A DNA stretch of 64,000 bases from JAWVFM01 sp963843315 (GTDB lineage Bacteria > Actinomycetota > Thermoleophilia > Solirubrobacterales > 70-9). This document shows, piece by piece, positions 25,338 through 33,695 of this stretch. The stretch lies in NCBI GenBank assembly GCA_963843315.1, contig CAWJJU010000002.1, forward strand, positions 62,001 to 126,000. The letters run 5' to 3'. A program made the position numbers and the translations under genes. Numbering within the stretch: the first letter of the stretch is position 1; each line of letters begins with the position of its first letter. The notes beneath the pieces were generated by a model. The model was not told the origin of the DNA. It did no database searches and worked only from the letters and a program-made list of their open reading frames with translations.

Positions 25338-25505
25338 CGTGCGCCGAGGTGGGGCGTTTTTCGCGCTTTGCGAGTATTTCGACCGCCTTATCGGGATCTT
25401 CACCGCGCCTTCAGGCGGTCTCGCCACACTCGCTTCCAACGAGACCCTCTCTCTCGTGCGCGCGCGGTTCCACCCTGCCACGGGCCGCGCGCTTTCTTTT
25501 GGAGC

Positions 25506-25539
25506 GCCAGTCACCGCGGCCCGGGCCGCGGTGACTGGC
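25506..25539 (-). terminator. 34-bp perfect palindrome at the end of the arsenic operon
   Basis: GCCAGTCACCGCGGCCC is followed directly by its reverse complement and ends in the first base of the arsJ stop codon. A 17-bp stem with no spacer would fold strongly in RNA and probably terminates the arsC-acr3-gap-arsJ transcript. The rest of the 290-nt gap before the regulator gene holds only the possible PHO box. Confidence 0.65.
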
Positions 25540-26837
25540 TACACCGGCTGGGTGACGGGACTGGCGCCGCCGGCCCGGTGGGCGGAGCTCGGCAGGAGCA
25601 GCGAGAGCGCACCGGCCACGACGAGGAAGGCGCTCGATACCCACAGGCAGGCGTTGAGGCCGTGCCACTGATAGAGAAGCCCGGAGAGCACGGTTCCGCC
25701 GAGGCGGCCGATGGCGTTGGCCATGTAGTAGAAGCCGACGTTCATCGCGACCTTCTCGCTGTCCGCGTAGGCGAGGATCAAGAACGAGTGAACGGCCGAA
25801 TTCATCGCGAAGGTCGCTCCGAAGGGAACCAGGGCCACGATGATCGCGACGCCGGGCGCCGCGCCCGCGCTCAGGGCAATCGCCATGGCGGCGGGCCACA
25901 TGGCGACGCCGAGCGCAAGCCAAACGGCCATCCGCCCATCCGGCTCGCGCGATGCGGCGGGGTCGTCCAGGCTGCGACGGCGGCGGACGAACCGCGGCGC
26001 GGCGGCCTGGACCGCTCCGTAGCCGATCACCCACAGCGCCAGCACCGTGCCGACGACCCAGAAGCTCCAGCCCAGTTGCGAGGTCAGGAAGAAGGGCAGG
26101 CCGACGACGAACCAAACGTCCCTCGCGGCGAACAGGAAGATGCGCGCGGCCGCCAGGACGTTGACCGCGGAGTTGTTGGAGAACATGTGCTTGAACTTCG
26201 CCGCCCGGTCGGGGCGGCCGAGGTGGCCGCGTATGGAGGTGGTCGTGACGATCAGCGCGATCAGCACCAGCCCGGCAAGCGACAGCACCGCGGCGCTGAA
26301 GCCGAACAGCGTCAGCAGAACGCCGCCAAGGAAGAAGCCGATGCCCTTCAGCGCGTTCTTGGACCCCGTGAGGATGGCGACCCAGCGGTAGAGCGATGAC
26401 TGGTCGCCGTCCGGGACGACCAGCTTGACCGCGCTCTTGGAGCTCATCTTGTTGAGGTCCTTCGCGACTCCCGAGAGCGCCTGAGAGACCATTACGTAGG
26501 GAACGACGAGCAGCGACGGGGGGGCGAACCCGAGCATGCAGAGCGCCGTGACCTGGATCGCGAGCCCCATGAACAGGGTGACCTTGAGACCCAGGCGCGC
26601 TGCCAGCCAGCCGCCGACGAGATTGGTGACGATCCCGGCGATCTCGTAGAAGACGAAGAGCGAGGCGACCTGCAGCGGGGTGTAGCCGAGCTGGTCGAAG
26701 TAGAAGAGGACGAGCGTCCGGATGGCCCCGTCGACCAGCGTGTCGGTCCAGTACGCGCCGGTGACCAGCACGTAGTTGCGGAGGTCCCTCGCCCGGACCT
26801 CCGCAGCGTCGGCCGTCGCAACCGGGGCGCTAGTCAC
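25539..26837 (-). CDS. arsJ: Organoarsenical efflux permease ArsJ (major facilitator)
   Basis: Major-facilitator permease of about 432 residues with around 12 membrane segments. The N-terminal sequence RNYVLVTGAYWTDTLVDGAI and the segment GVAKDLNKMSSKSAVKLVVP are hallmarks of ArsJ. ArsJ exports 1-arseno-3-phosphoglycerate made by a dedicated GAPDH. The gene lies directly after such a GAPDH gene, overlapping it by eight bases (GTG start at 26837), which supports the assignment. The exported compound breaks down outside the cell to arsenate, so the pair acts as an arsenate efflux system. Confidence 0.92.
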   Translation of the reverse strand: MTSAPVATADAAEVRARDLRNYVLVTGAYWTDTLVDGAIRTLVLFYFDQLGYTPLQVASLFVFYEIAGIVTNLVGGWLAARLGLKVTLFMGLAIQVTALCMLGFAPPSLLVVPYVMVSQALSGVAKDLNKMSSKSAVKLVVPDGDQSSLYRWVAILTGSKNALKGIGFFLGGVLLTLFGFSAAVLSLAGLVLIALIVTTTSIRGHLGRPDRAAKFKHMFSNNSAVNVLAAARIFLFAARDVWFVVGLPFFLTSQLGWSFWVVGTVLALWVIGYGAVQAAAPRFVRRRRSLDDPAASREPDGRMAVWLALGVAMWPAAMAIALSAGAAPGVAIIVALVPFGATFAMNSAVHSFLILAYADSEKVAMNVGFYYMANAIGRLGGTVLSGLLYQWHGLNACLWVSSAFLVVAGALSLLLPSSAHRAGGASPVTQPV

Positions 26838-27867
26838 CGCTCTTCCCGGGCCTCGGGGCCGGGAGCTGCGCGCCAACGTTCTGCGCCAGCTCGACGAGGC
26901 GGTTGGCGTAGCCCCACTCGTTGTCGTACCAGGCCAGGATCTTCACCTGGGTTTCGTCGGTGACCATGGTGGATGGGCCGTCGACCACGCCCGAGCGCGG
27001 GTCGTCCCTGAAGTCCACCGACACGAGCGGACGTTCCTCGAAGCCCAGGATCCCGGCCAGCCCGCCGTCGGCGGCAGCCTTCAGGAGGCCGTTGACCTCG
27101 GCGACCGTCGTCGGCCTGGAAACCTCGAACACACAGTCGGTCAGCGAGGCGTTCAGAAGTGGCACCCGAACCGCCAAGCCGTCGAGCCTTCCGTCCAGCT
27201 CGGGAAAGATCATCCCGATGGCGGTGGCCGAGCCGGTCGTGGTGGGGATCAGCGACACGCTTGCCGCCCGGGCGCGCCGGGGATCCTTGTGCGGAGCGTC
27301 GACGACGTTCTGGGTGTTCGTCATGTCGTGGAGGGTGGTGATCTGACCGTGATGGATGCCAATCCCCTCGTGGATCACCTTCACCACCGGGGCGAGGCAA
27401 TTGGTGGTGCACGAGGCGGCGGTCAGGATCCGATCGCGCTCGGGGTCGTAGAGGTGGTCGTTGACGCCGACCACGACGTTCAGGGCGGAGGCTTTGACCG
27501 GGGCCGCGACGATCACCTTCTGGACCCCCTGTCGGAAGTACGCCTCGAGGGCGTCGGGGGTCTTGAACTTCCCCGTGCACTCAATGACGACGTCGGCGCC
27601 GTGATCGCCCCAGGGAACTTCGCCCGGCTCGCCGCAGCGGCTGTACCCGATCTCGGCGCCCTGGACGTTCAGAACGTCGCCCTCCCCCGCGACATCCTCC
27701 GACCACCGGCCGTGTATCGAATCGAAGGTGAGCAGGTGTGCGGAAATGCCGGCGTCGGCTCCGAGCTCGTTGATGTGGACGAATTCGAGACCCGGGCTCT
27801 CCCACCCGGCGCGCAGGGCCAGGCGGCCCATGCGACCGAAGCCGTTGATCCCGACCCGCGTGCTCAC
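26830..27867 (-). CDS. gap: Arsenic-operon glyceraldehyde-3-phosphate dehydrogenase
   Basis: 345-residue GAPDH. The NAD motif is VGINGFGRMGRLALRAG, the catalytic cysteine is in ASCTTNCLAPVVKVIHEG, and the C-terminal segment WYDNEWGYANRLVEL is typical. Such GAPDHs accept arsenate in place of phosphate and make 1-arseno-3-phosphoglycerate, the substrate of ArsJ. The GTG start at 27867 overlaps the acr3 stop (GTGA), and the gene is coupled to arsJ downstream. It could also serve in glycolysis, but its position argues for a dedicated arsenate role. Confidence 0.93.
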   Translation of the reverse strand: MSTRVGINGFGRMGRLALRAGWESPGLEFVHINELGADAGISAHLLTFDSIHGRWSEDVAGEGDVLNVQGAEIGYSRCGEPGEVPWGDHGADVVIECTGKFKTPDALEAYFRQGVQKVIVAAPVKASALNVVVGVNDHLYDPERDRILTAASCTTNCLAPVVKVIHEGIGIHHGQITTLHDMTNTQNVVDAPHKDPRRARAASVSLIPTTTGSATAIGMIFPELDGRLDGLAVRVPLLNASLTDCVFEVSRPTTVAEVNGLLKAAADGGLAGILGFEERPLVSVDFRDDPRSGVVDGPSTMVTDETQVKILAWYDNEWGYANRLVELAQNVGAQLPAPRPGKSGD

Positions 27868-28997
27868 CGGGCGATCGACTCTACCGGCGAGGGGACGGGG
27901 GGCACGCGCTCGGCACTCCACCACCGCGGGCGCAACCAGAGCGCGACGTAGACCAGGGTCACGAGTACCGGGACCTCGATCAGCGGGCCGACGACGCCGG
28001 CCAGCGCCTGGCCGGAGCTGGCGCCCCAGACGCCGACCGCGACGGCGATCGCCAGCTCGAAGTCATTCGAGGCGACGGTGAACGCCAGGGTCGCGGTCCG
28101 CGGGTAACCGAGCCTCATCACCCGCCCGATTCCGAACCCGAGGGACCACATGACGACGAAGTAGACGAGCAGCGGCAGGGCGATGCGGGCGACGGTCAAC
28201 GGTTCGGAGGTGATGTGATCGCCCTGGATCGCGAACAGCAGCACGATCGTGAACAGCAGGCCGTAGAGGGTGATCGGAGCGATCCGCGGGATGAAGGTCG
28301 ACTCGAACCACTCACGCCCATGCGTGCGGAGCCCCCAGCGGCGAGTGAGGTATCCGGCGGTGAGCGGGATGCCGAGGAAGATCAGCACCGTGCGGGCCAC
28401 TTCCCAGATCGAGACCTCGAAGCCCTGGGTGTCGAGGCCGAGCAGGTTAGGCAGCGCGTTGAGGTAGAACCAGCCGAGGAGCGCGTAGGCGACGACCTGG
28501 AAGATCGCGTTGAAGACGACGAGGATGGCCGCGCGATCGCGATCGCCATCGGCGAGGTCGTTCCAGACAAGCACCATGGCGATGCAGCGCGCCAGGCCGA
28601 CGACGATCACTCCGGTCCGATACGCCGGCTCGTTGGCGAGGAAGATCCAGGCGAGCGCGAACATCAGGGCGGGGCCGACGACCCACGACAGGAACAGGGA
28701 AACGCCGAACAGCCGGCCATCGCCGCGGGCCCGGGCGAGCTCCTCGTAGCGGACCTTGGTCAGGACCGGATACATCATCAGCAGCAGGCCGAGCGCAATC
28801 GGCAGGCTGACCGTTCCGACCTTGAGTGCGTCGAGGCCATCGTTGATGCCGGGCACGAGCGAACCCAGCGCCAGCCCGCCCGCCATGGCAAGTGCGATCC
28901 ACAGTGGCAGGAGGCGATCGAGGCCAGACAGCCGTCGGACCGGCGCGGCCGAACCGGGACCGGGCGTGGCTTCGCCGCCGTCCGCAGGCTCAGCCAT
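27864..28997 (-). CDS. acr3: Arsenite efflux transporter Acr3
   Basis: 377-residue membrane protein with about ten hydrophobic segments. The conserved cysteine-containing helix reads VVGLARCIAMVLVWNDLADG; this Cys is essential in characterised Acr3 proteins. The late segment SNDFELAIAVAVGVWG is also diagnostic. It exports arsenite (and possibly antimonite), the product of the ArsC gene just upstream, whose stop overlaps this start by eight bases. A Pro/Gly-rich 25-residue N-terminal tail precedes the first helix. Confidence 0.95.
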   Translation of the reverse strand: MAEPADGGEATPGPGSAAPVRRLSGLDRLLPLWIALAMAGGLALGSLVPGINDGLDALKVGTVSLPIALGLLLMMYPVLTKVRYEELARARGDGRLFGVSLFLSWVVGPALMFALAWIFLANEPAYRTGVIVVGLARCIAMVLVWNDLADGDRDRAAILVVFNAIFQVVAYALLGWFYLNALPNLLGLDTQGFEVSIWEVARTVLIFLGIPLTAGYLTRRWGLRTHGREWFESTFIPRIAPITLYGLLFTIVLLFAIQGDHITSEPLTVARIALPLLVYFVVMWSLGFGIGRVMRLGYPRTATLAFTVASNDFELAIAVAVGVWGASSGQALAGVVGPLIEVPVLVTLVYVALWLRPRWWSAERVPPVPSPVESIAR

Positions 28998-29622
28998 CCG
29001 GAAGCAGCTCGCTCAGCAGCTTGCGGACGTGCTGTTCGATGCCATCGCGGATCTCCCGCACGGTCTCGATGTCCTTGTCCGCCGGGTCATCCAGGTCCCA
29101 GTCCTCATACCGCTTGCCGGGATAGATGGGACACGCATCGCCGCAGCCCATCGTGATCACGGCGTCGGCCGCTCTGACGACCTCGTCGGTCAGCGGCTTC
29201 GGAAACTCCTCGCTCACGTCGACTCCGACCTCACCCATCGCCGCCACCACGGCGGGGTTGAGCTCGTCGGCCGGATCAGAGCCCGCCGAGCGAACGTGCA
29301 GCCTGCCGTCGGCGAGCTTGTTGAGGAGACCCGCGGCCATCTGGCTGCGACCAGCATTCTTGACGCAGACGAAGAGGACCTCGGGCACCTCCTTCGTCAG
29401 ATTACCCTCGGACTGGGCCAGGGCCCGGAGGCGCTCGCGGGCGAAGCGGTGCACAAACAGCGGGATGTAGTCATGGATCCGCGCTCCCGAAAGCCGCTGC
29501 AGCGAGTCATCGGCCCAGCGATCGACCGTCTCAGGGGAGAAGACTCCCGCGAACTCCTTCTTGAGGCTCGCGATTCCGGCATCGACGTGGGCGCGCGTCC
29601 CGGGATCGAGTTGAAGCTTCAC
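28990..29622 (-). CDS. arsC: Arsenate reductase ArsC (LMW phosphatase fold) with N-terminal three-helix domain
   Basis: 210-residue reductase. An N-terminal helical region of about 78 residues (VDAGIASLKKEFAGVF and following) resembles the dimerisation three-helix domain found on actinobacterial ArsC proteins. The catalytic loop is VLFVCVKNAGRSQMAAGL, a CX5R phosphatase-type site, and the resolving cysteines are in ITMGCGDACPIYPG. It reduces arsenate to arsenite using a low-molecular-weight thiol or thioredoxin; which one is not clear. GTG at 29622 has AGGAGG six bases upstream. It is the first gene of the minus-strand ars unit. Confidence 0.93.
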   Translation of the reverse strand: MKLQLDPGTRAHVDAGIASLKKEFAGVFSPETVDRWADDSLQRLSGARIHDYIPLFVHRFARERLRALAQSEGNLTKEVPEVLFVCVKNAGRSQMAAGLLNKLADGRLHVRSAGSDPADELNPAVVAAMGEVGVDVSEEFPKPLTDEVVRAADAVITMGCGDACPIYPGKRYEDWDLDDPADKDIETVREIRDGIEQHVRKLLSELLPDG

Positions 29623-29661
29623 CGACTACCTCCTTCGACAGCATTCGATCAACGCTAGTCG

Positions 29662-29682
29662 ATTGAATTGATATGTTCAAAT
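29662..29682. promoter_or_regulatory. Probable ArsR operator between arsC and arsR
   Basis: The inverted repeat ATTGAA, eight bases, TTCAAAT ends two bases before the arsR ATG. It lies in the 62-nt divergent arsC/arsR promoter region. AT-rich dyads of this kind in GC-rich genomes are typical ArsR-family operators. Binding here would repress both units until arsenite is present. Confidence 0.6.
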
Positions 29683-29684
29683 AG

Positions 29685-30041
29685 ATGAGCATCGATCTCG
29701 AGCTCTCCCCTAAGCACAAGCGCCCCGCGGGAGAGCCCTGCTGCGAGCCCGTCGTCTACCCCGAGATCGCCCGCGAGCAGGCCGAGCGGACCGCCGTCGT
29801 CGCGAAGGCGCTGGGGGACCCGGTGCGCATGCAGCTCGTCGACGTCCTGCGCCGCCACGCGGGACAGGTGTGCGTGTGCGAGCTCGTCCCCCTCTTCGAC
29901 CTCTCCCAGCCGACGGTCTCCCACCACCTCAAGGTCCTTCGCGACGCGGGGATCGTGGGCTCCGAGCGGCGGGGCCTCTGGGCCTACTACTACGTCGAAC
30001 CCGATGCGCTGAAGGAGCTGAGCCGATGGCTGAGCAGTTGA
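29685..30041 (+). CDS. arsR: Arsenite-responsive repressor ArsR
   Basis: 118-residue winged-helix repressor. The metal-sensing region on the recognition-helix side reads GQVCVCELVPLFDLSQPTVS, which matches the CxC-type arsenite site, and HHLKVLRDAGIVGSERRGLW follows. An additional cysteine pair (GEPCCEPVVYP) sits in the N-terminal arm and may add a ligand. No Shine-Dalgarno sequence precedes the ATG; an inverted repeat lies there instead. The stop overlaps the arsM start region by 16 bases. Confidence 0.93.
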   Translation: MSIDLELSPKHKRPAGEPCCEPVVYPEIAREQAERTAVVAKALGDPVRMQLVDVLRRHAGQVCVCELVPLFDLSQPTVSHHLKVLRDAGIVGSERRGLWAYYYVEPDALKELSRWLSS

Positions 30042-30811
30042 TGGACGCCGACGAGATCCGCGAGGTCGTGAGGCAGCGATACGCCCGCGCCGCGCGCGAA
30101 GCCGGCAGCGGCGAGGCCGGCTGCTGCAGCGATGAAGGGTCGAGCTGTGGGTGCGGGAGCGGCTCGGAGTCCGAGGCCTCCTTCGGGCCCGGCGTCTACT
30201 CCGACACGGAGCGCGAGTCGCTGCCCGAGAGCGCGAAGTCGGTCTCTCTCGGCTGCGGGAACCCGACTGCGATCGCCGACCTGGCCGCGGGCGAGACCGT
30301 CCTCGACCTGGGCTCGGGCGGCGGCATCGACGTGCTGCTCTCGGCTCGGCGCGTAGGGCCCTCGGGGAAGGCCTACGGCGTCGACATGACCGACGAGATG
30401 CTCGAGCTCGCGCGCGCCAGCCGCGACCAGGCCGGCCTGGACAACGCCGAGTTCCTGAAGGGAACGATCGAGGCGGTCCCGCTGGCGGACGAATCGGTCG
30501 ACGTGGTGATCTCGAACTGCGTGGTCAACCTCTCGGGCGACAAGCCCGCGGTCTTTCGCGAGGCAGCGCGGGTCCTCCGCCCCGGGGGCAGGCTGGCGAT
30601 CAGCGACATCGTCGCCGATCTGGACATGGACGACGAGACCCGCGCCGACATGCGCGAGTGGACCGGATGCATTGCGGGCGCCCTCACCGCCGGCGACTTC
30701 CGCCGCGAGCTGGCGGCAGCGGGGTTCGAGTCGATCGAGATCCGTGAGACCCACCGGGTCCACTCGCACGCCTCCTCGGCGATCATCCGCGCGAGCCGAG
30801 CCGGCGCATGA
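30026..30811 (+). CDS. arsM: Arsenite S-adenosylmethionine methyltransferase ArsM
   Basis: 261-residue methyltransferase. The SAM site is ETVLDLGSGGGIDVLLSARR. The conserved arsenite-binding cysteines are present in VSLGCGNPTA, VISNCVVNLSG and WTGCIAGALTAG, corresponding to the three key cysteines of algal ArsM. An N-terminal region rich in cysteine, glycine and serine (AGCCSDEGSSCGCGSG) may also bind metalloid. It methylates arsenite to mono- to trimethyl forms. ATG at 30026 has AAGGAG upstream; ATG at 30041 overlapping the arsR stop is an alternative. The stop overlaps the next gene by four bases. Confidence 0.94.
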   Translation: MAEQLMDADEIREVVRQRYARAAREAGSGEAGCCSDEGSSCGCGSGSESEASFGPGVYSDTERESLPESAKSVSLGCGNPTAIADLAAGETVLDLGSGGGIDVLLSARRVGPSGKAYGVDMTDEMLELARASRDQAGLDNAEFLKGTIEAVPLADESVDVVISNCVVNLSGDKPAVFREAARVLRPGGRLAISDIVADLDMDDETRADMREWTGCIAGALTAGDFRRELAAAGFESIEIRETHRVHSHASSAIIRASRAGA

Positions 30812-31626
30812 ACACCGTGGCGCTGAAGGACCCCCAGGCGCTCTACCTGGATTGGGAGCACGCCCATTGGGCGGCCGCCGACATCGACCTCTCCCATGAT
30901 CCCTCCAGCTGGGCGGAGCTCGAGGAGGGCGAGCGAGCGCTCCTGTACTTCGTGCTCAGCTCGCTGATGGTCGCCGAGGAGCGGATCTCCACCCAGTTCT
31001 GCGGCCTGGTGCTCGCCCAGGACGACGAGGAGGAGGGGTCATATCTGTCGACCCAGCTGGTCGACGAGGTCCGCCACATGCAGTTCTACGCGCGCTTTCA
31101 GAGCGGGGTCATCGCCGACCCCGCCGCGATCGCCGGGCACGTCACCCGCTCGCGCGAATCGCTGGGCGGCGCCTTCCACCAGCTCTTCGACGTGGCGCTC
31201 GTCGACGCCCACTCCCGGCTGGTCGCCGACCCGCGCGACCGCGGGGCCAAGGTCGACTTCGTGACGATCTACCACATGATCCTCGAGGGCACCCTCGGGC
31301 TCACCGCCTCGCACTTCACCCTCGACTTCCTGCGCGAGCGCGGGCTGATGCCGGGCTTCGTGGATGGCTATTCGCGGATCGCCGCCGACGAGCAGCGCCA
31401 CATCGCCTACGGCACCTGGTTCCTGCGCGAGGCGGTTCGCGCCGACCCGGCCATGGCGGGCGTGATCCGCGACCGCCTGCTCGGCCTGCTGCCGGTGGTC
31501 GCCGAGTCGGTATCGCCGCCCTCGGAGGGCGCGTGGGACGTGCTGGGCCTGGAGGACGGCGCGCTGGCGGGCTTCGCGCTTCAGGCGCTCAACCGGCGCC
31601 TGGCGATCGTCGGCGTCGAGCTGTAG
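30808..31626 (+). CDS. R2-like diiron oxidase (R2lox-type ferritin-like protein) coupled to arsM
   Basis: 272-residue ferritin-like protein related to ribonucleotide reductase R2. Dimetal ligands by position are Glu57 (VAEERISTQF), Glu87 and His90 (VDEVRHMQF), Glu160 (YHMILEGTLG), and Glu195 and His198 (ADEQRHIAYG). Tyr155 lies five residues before Glu160, as does the cross-linked tyrosine of R2lox; the R2lox valine is Ile60 here. No large reductase subunit is nearby, so dNTP synthesis is unlikely. The ATGA overlap with arsM implies coordinated production. It may oxidise an organoarsenical or another small molecule; this is inference. Confidence 0.8.
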   Translation: MNTVALKDPQALYLDWEHAHWAAADIDLSHDPSSWAELEEGERALLYFVLSSLMVAEERISTQFCGLVLAQDDEEEGSYLSTQLVDEVRHMQFYARFQSGVIADPAAIAGHVTRSRESLGGAFHQLFDVALVDAHSRLVADPRDRGAKVDFVTIYHMILEGTLGLTASHFTLDFLRERGLMPGFVDGYSRIAADEQRHIAYGTWFLREAVRADPAMAGVIRDRLLGLLPVVAESVSPPSEGAWDVLGLEDGALAGFALQALNRRLAIVGVEL

Positions 31627-32493
31627 CTAGAAGGCGAAGATCACCGACAGCGTGATGCCGGCGGCGATGCAGTAGATGCCGAACGGGGTCAGCCGGTTCG
31701 TCTCGAAGAACTTCAGCAGGAACTTGACGGCGAAGAAGGTGCTCGCGCCGGCGAAGATCGCGGCGACCAGCGCCTGACCGCGAACGCCGTCGCCCGCCGA
31801 GCCGAACAGGTCGGGAATCTTCAGCACCGCCGCAGCGCCGATGATCGGGGTGGCGAGCAGGAACGAATAGCGGGCGGCGTCCTCGTTGGACAGGCCGAAC
31901 AGCAGGCCCCCGCCCATGGTGATGCCCGAGCGCGAGATGCCCGGCACCAGGGCGGCCGCCTGGGCGGTCCCGACTCCGATCGCCTGCCGCCACGAGAGCT
32001 TCGAAATGCGAGCGTCGGAGTCGCCCAGGTAGTCGTCGGGCGCGGGCGCGCGCTTTCGCAGTCGCTCGAAGGCCAGCAGGAGGATGCCGTTCACGATCAG
32101 AAACGCCGCGGCGGTCTGCGCCGAGGCGAACAGGGTGCGCAGGGGGTGCTCGAGCAGCAGGCCGAGGAGCCCGGCGGGAATCGTGCCGACCACGAGCAGC
32201 CAGCCGAGCTTCGCGTAGGTGTTGTCCTCGGCGATCACACGTTCCTGCAGCGATCGGCCCATGCCCTTGAAGATCTTCTTCCAGTCGTCCAGGAAGAAGA
32301 AGAACAGGACGATCGCCGTCGCCAGGTGGGTGGCGACCAGGAAGGCCAGGAAGAAGTCGTCGTTCTGGTGGATGTCCCAGCCGAAGAGGCTCGGGAGGAC
32401 CACGGCGTGCCCCAGGCTCGAGATCGGGAACGGCTCGGCGATCCCCTGGATGATGCCGAGGACGATCGCCTGGAAGTAGGAGATGGGATGCAC
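31627..32493 (-). CDS. uppP: Undecaprenyl-diphosphatase UppP/BacA
   Basis: 288-residue membrane phosphatase with about eight hydrophobic segments. The two conserved loops are visible: GIIQGIAEPFPISSLGHAVV near the N-terminus (usually EGxTEFLPVSSTGH, here altered) and ALVPGISRSGITMGGGLLFG. It recycles the lipid carrier for peptidoglycan synthesis. The GTG start at 32493 overlaps the stop of the small upstream membrane protein by one base. Its stop is back to back with that of the convergent diiron oxidase. Confidence 0.9.
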   Translation of the reverse strand: MHPISYFQAIVLGIIQGIAEPFPISSLGHAVVLPSLFGWDIHQNDDFFLAFLVATHLATAIVLFFFFLDDWKKIFKGMGRSLQERVIAEDNTYAKLGWLLVVGTIPAGLLGLLLEHPLRTLFASAQTAAAFLIVNGILLLAFERLRKRAPAPDDYLGDSDARISKLSWRQAIGVGTAQAAALVPGISRSGITMGGGLLFGLSNEDAARYSFLLATPIIGAAAVLKIPDLFGSAGDGVRGQALVAAIFAGASTFFAVKFLLKFFETNRLTPFGIYCIAAGITLSVIFAF

Positions 32494-32732
32494 TAAGCGG
32501 GACGGTTCGGCGTCGGGGGACCCGACTGGAACCAGGCGAAGATGAAGCAGCCGATCGCCACGACCAGGGCGGCGATCCCGTGCTTGACGTGGTGATCGTT
32601 CGACCCCGCCTCGTGCCCGGGGAAGAACGACGGCAGCGAGTCGGCCGTGTTCACCCAGTAGATCACCGCGACGACGAGGAGGATGACGCCGAGCACGACG
32701 GCGGGAACGATGAGGTTTCGGCGCTTGGTCAT
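32493..32732 (-). CDS. Small two-helix membrane protein of unknown function
   Basis: 79 residues with two hydrophobic helices: one near residues 8-27 (VPAVVLGVILLVVAVIYWVN) and a second near residues 51-67 (IAALVVAIGCFIFAWF). A loop containing His and Asp residues (NDHHVKHG) joins them. No domain was recognised. It is translationally coupled to uppP, so it may assist it or share its membrane context. Confidence 0.65.
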   Translation of the reverse strand: MTKRRNLIVPAVVLGVILLVVAVIYWVNTADSLPSFFPGHEAGSNDHHVKHGIAALVVAIGCFIFAWFQSGPPTPNRPA

Positions 32733-32818
32733 GGCAGGCGCGGGCGGATTCGGCCCCCGTGCGCGGCAGGGTAGCGTCCGCGCCCGGCGGTCAGCCTGAA
32801 AATTTCCTTAAACCTGGC

Positions 32819-33682
32819 TCAGCCGCCGCCGTAGGCGACGACCAGGTCGGTGAGGACGCCGGCCGTGAAGCCCAGGGCCAGCATCGCCAGGCCGAGCTCG
32901 CGATGGCCGAAGCGGCGCATCCCGTGCCAGATCTCCCCGATCACGTAGAGGATCGCCCCGCCCGCGATGGCGTAGAAGACCAGCTCCAGCGTGTAGCTGT
33001 TCAGCTCGTAGCCCACGATCGAGCCAAGGAAGGTGGGACCGCCGGCGATCAGGCCCGCGGCCAGGATCCACCGCCACGACGGCTGCACGTTGCCCAGCGG
33101 ACCGACGATCCCGAAGCCCTCGGTGGAGTTGTGGAGTGCGAAGCCGATGATCAGGACAGTCGCCAGGCCGATCTCGCCGGTGCTGGCCGAGACGCCGATC
33201 GCGAGACCCTCCGCGAAGTTGTGGATCCCGATGGCGCCGGCGACGATCAGCGCCGTCCGCAGCGCCCGTTCGCGGGCGACGCGCTCCTGCTCGGCCGCCA
33301 GGTTCTCGGCCTCGCGCATCGACATGGTGTCGACGGCGGCGCCGGCGATGCGGGGGTGGCCCGGCGCCGACTGGCGGAGGCGGCTCTCGATCAGGCCCAG
33401 GCCCGCGCTCCCAACCGCAAAGCCGCCCGTGAAGAGCAGCGCCAGCAGCGCGGCGCGGCCGAAGCTGCCGGTGCCGTCGTGATACGCGCTGACCGCGTCC
33501 TCGGAGATCGCGAACCCGTGGCTGAGGACGTCGACCAGGAGGAATACGAGGATGCCCACGGAGAGCATCGCCAGCGCCACCCGCTGGCGCTCGCCGAGCA
33601 CGCGCATGCGGGCGATCGGCAGGCCGAGGAAGATGGTGCTGCCCGCCAGGGCGCCGAGTAGGACGGTTTCCGCAAAGGACAT
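32819..33682 (-). CDS. ZIP-family metal transporter
   Basis: 287-residue transporter with about eight membrane helices. The metal-path motifs are AIGIHNFAEGLAIGVSAST and GFALHNSTEGFGIV, matching ZIP helices IV and V with their His and Glu residues. A cytoplasmic loop between helices III and IV holds the charged stretch AENLAAEQERVARERAL. It likely imports zinc, iron or manganese. A TTAGG-4-CCTAA inverted repeat 14 nt upstream resembles a DtxR-type metalloregulator site, which favours iron or manganese control. Confidence 0.9.
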   Translation of the reverse strand: MSFAETVLLGALAGSTIFLGLPIARMRVLGERQRVALAMLSVGILVFLLVDVLSHGFAISEDAVSAYHDGTGSFGRAALLALLFTGGFAVGSAGLGLIESRLRQSAPGHPRIAGAAVDTMSMREAENLAAEQERVARERALRTALIVAGAIGIHNFAEGLAIGVSASTGEIGLATVLIIGFALHNSTEGFGIVGPLGNVQPSWRWILAAGLIAGGPTFLGSIVGYELNSYTLELVFYAIAGGAILYVIGEIWHGMRRFGHRELGLAMLALGFTAGVLTDLVVAYGGG

Positions 33683-33695
33683 TTCAGAAAGTCGC

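Noticed and set aside
30808..31626. Ribonucleotide reductase small subunit (NrdB) for dNTP synthesis
   Set aside because: It is short, lacks a partner large subunit nearby, and the Tyr/Ile spacing around the metal ligands matches R2lox better than NrdB.
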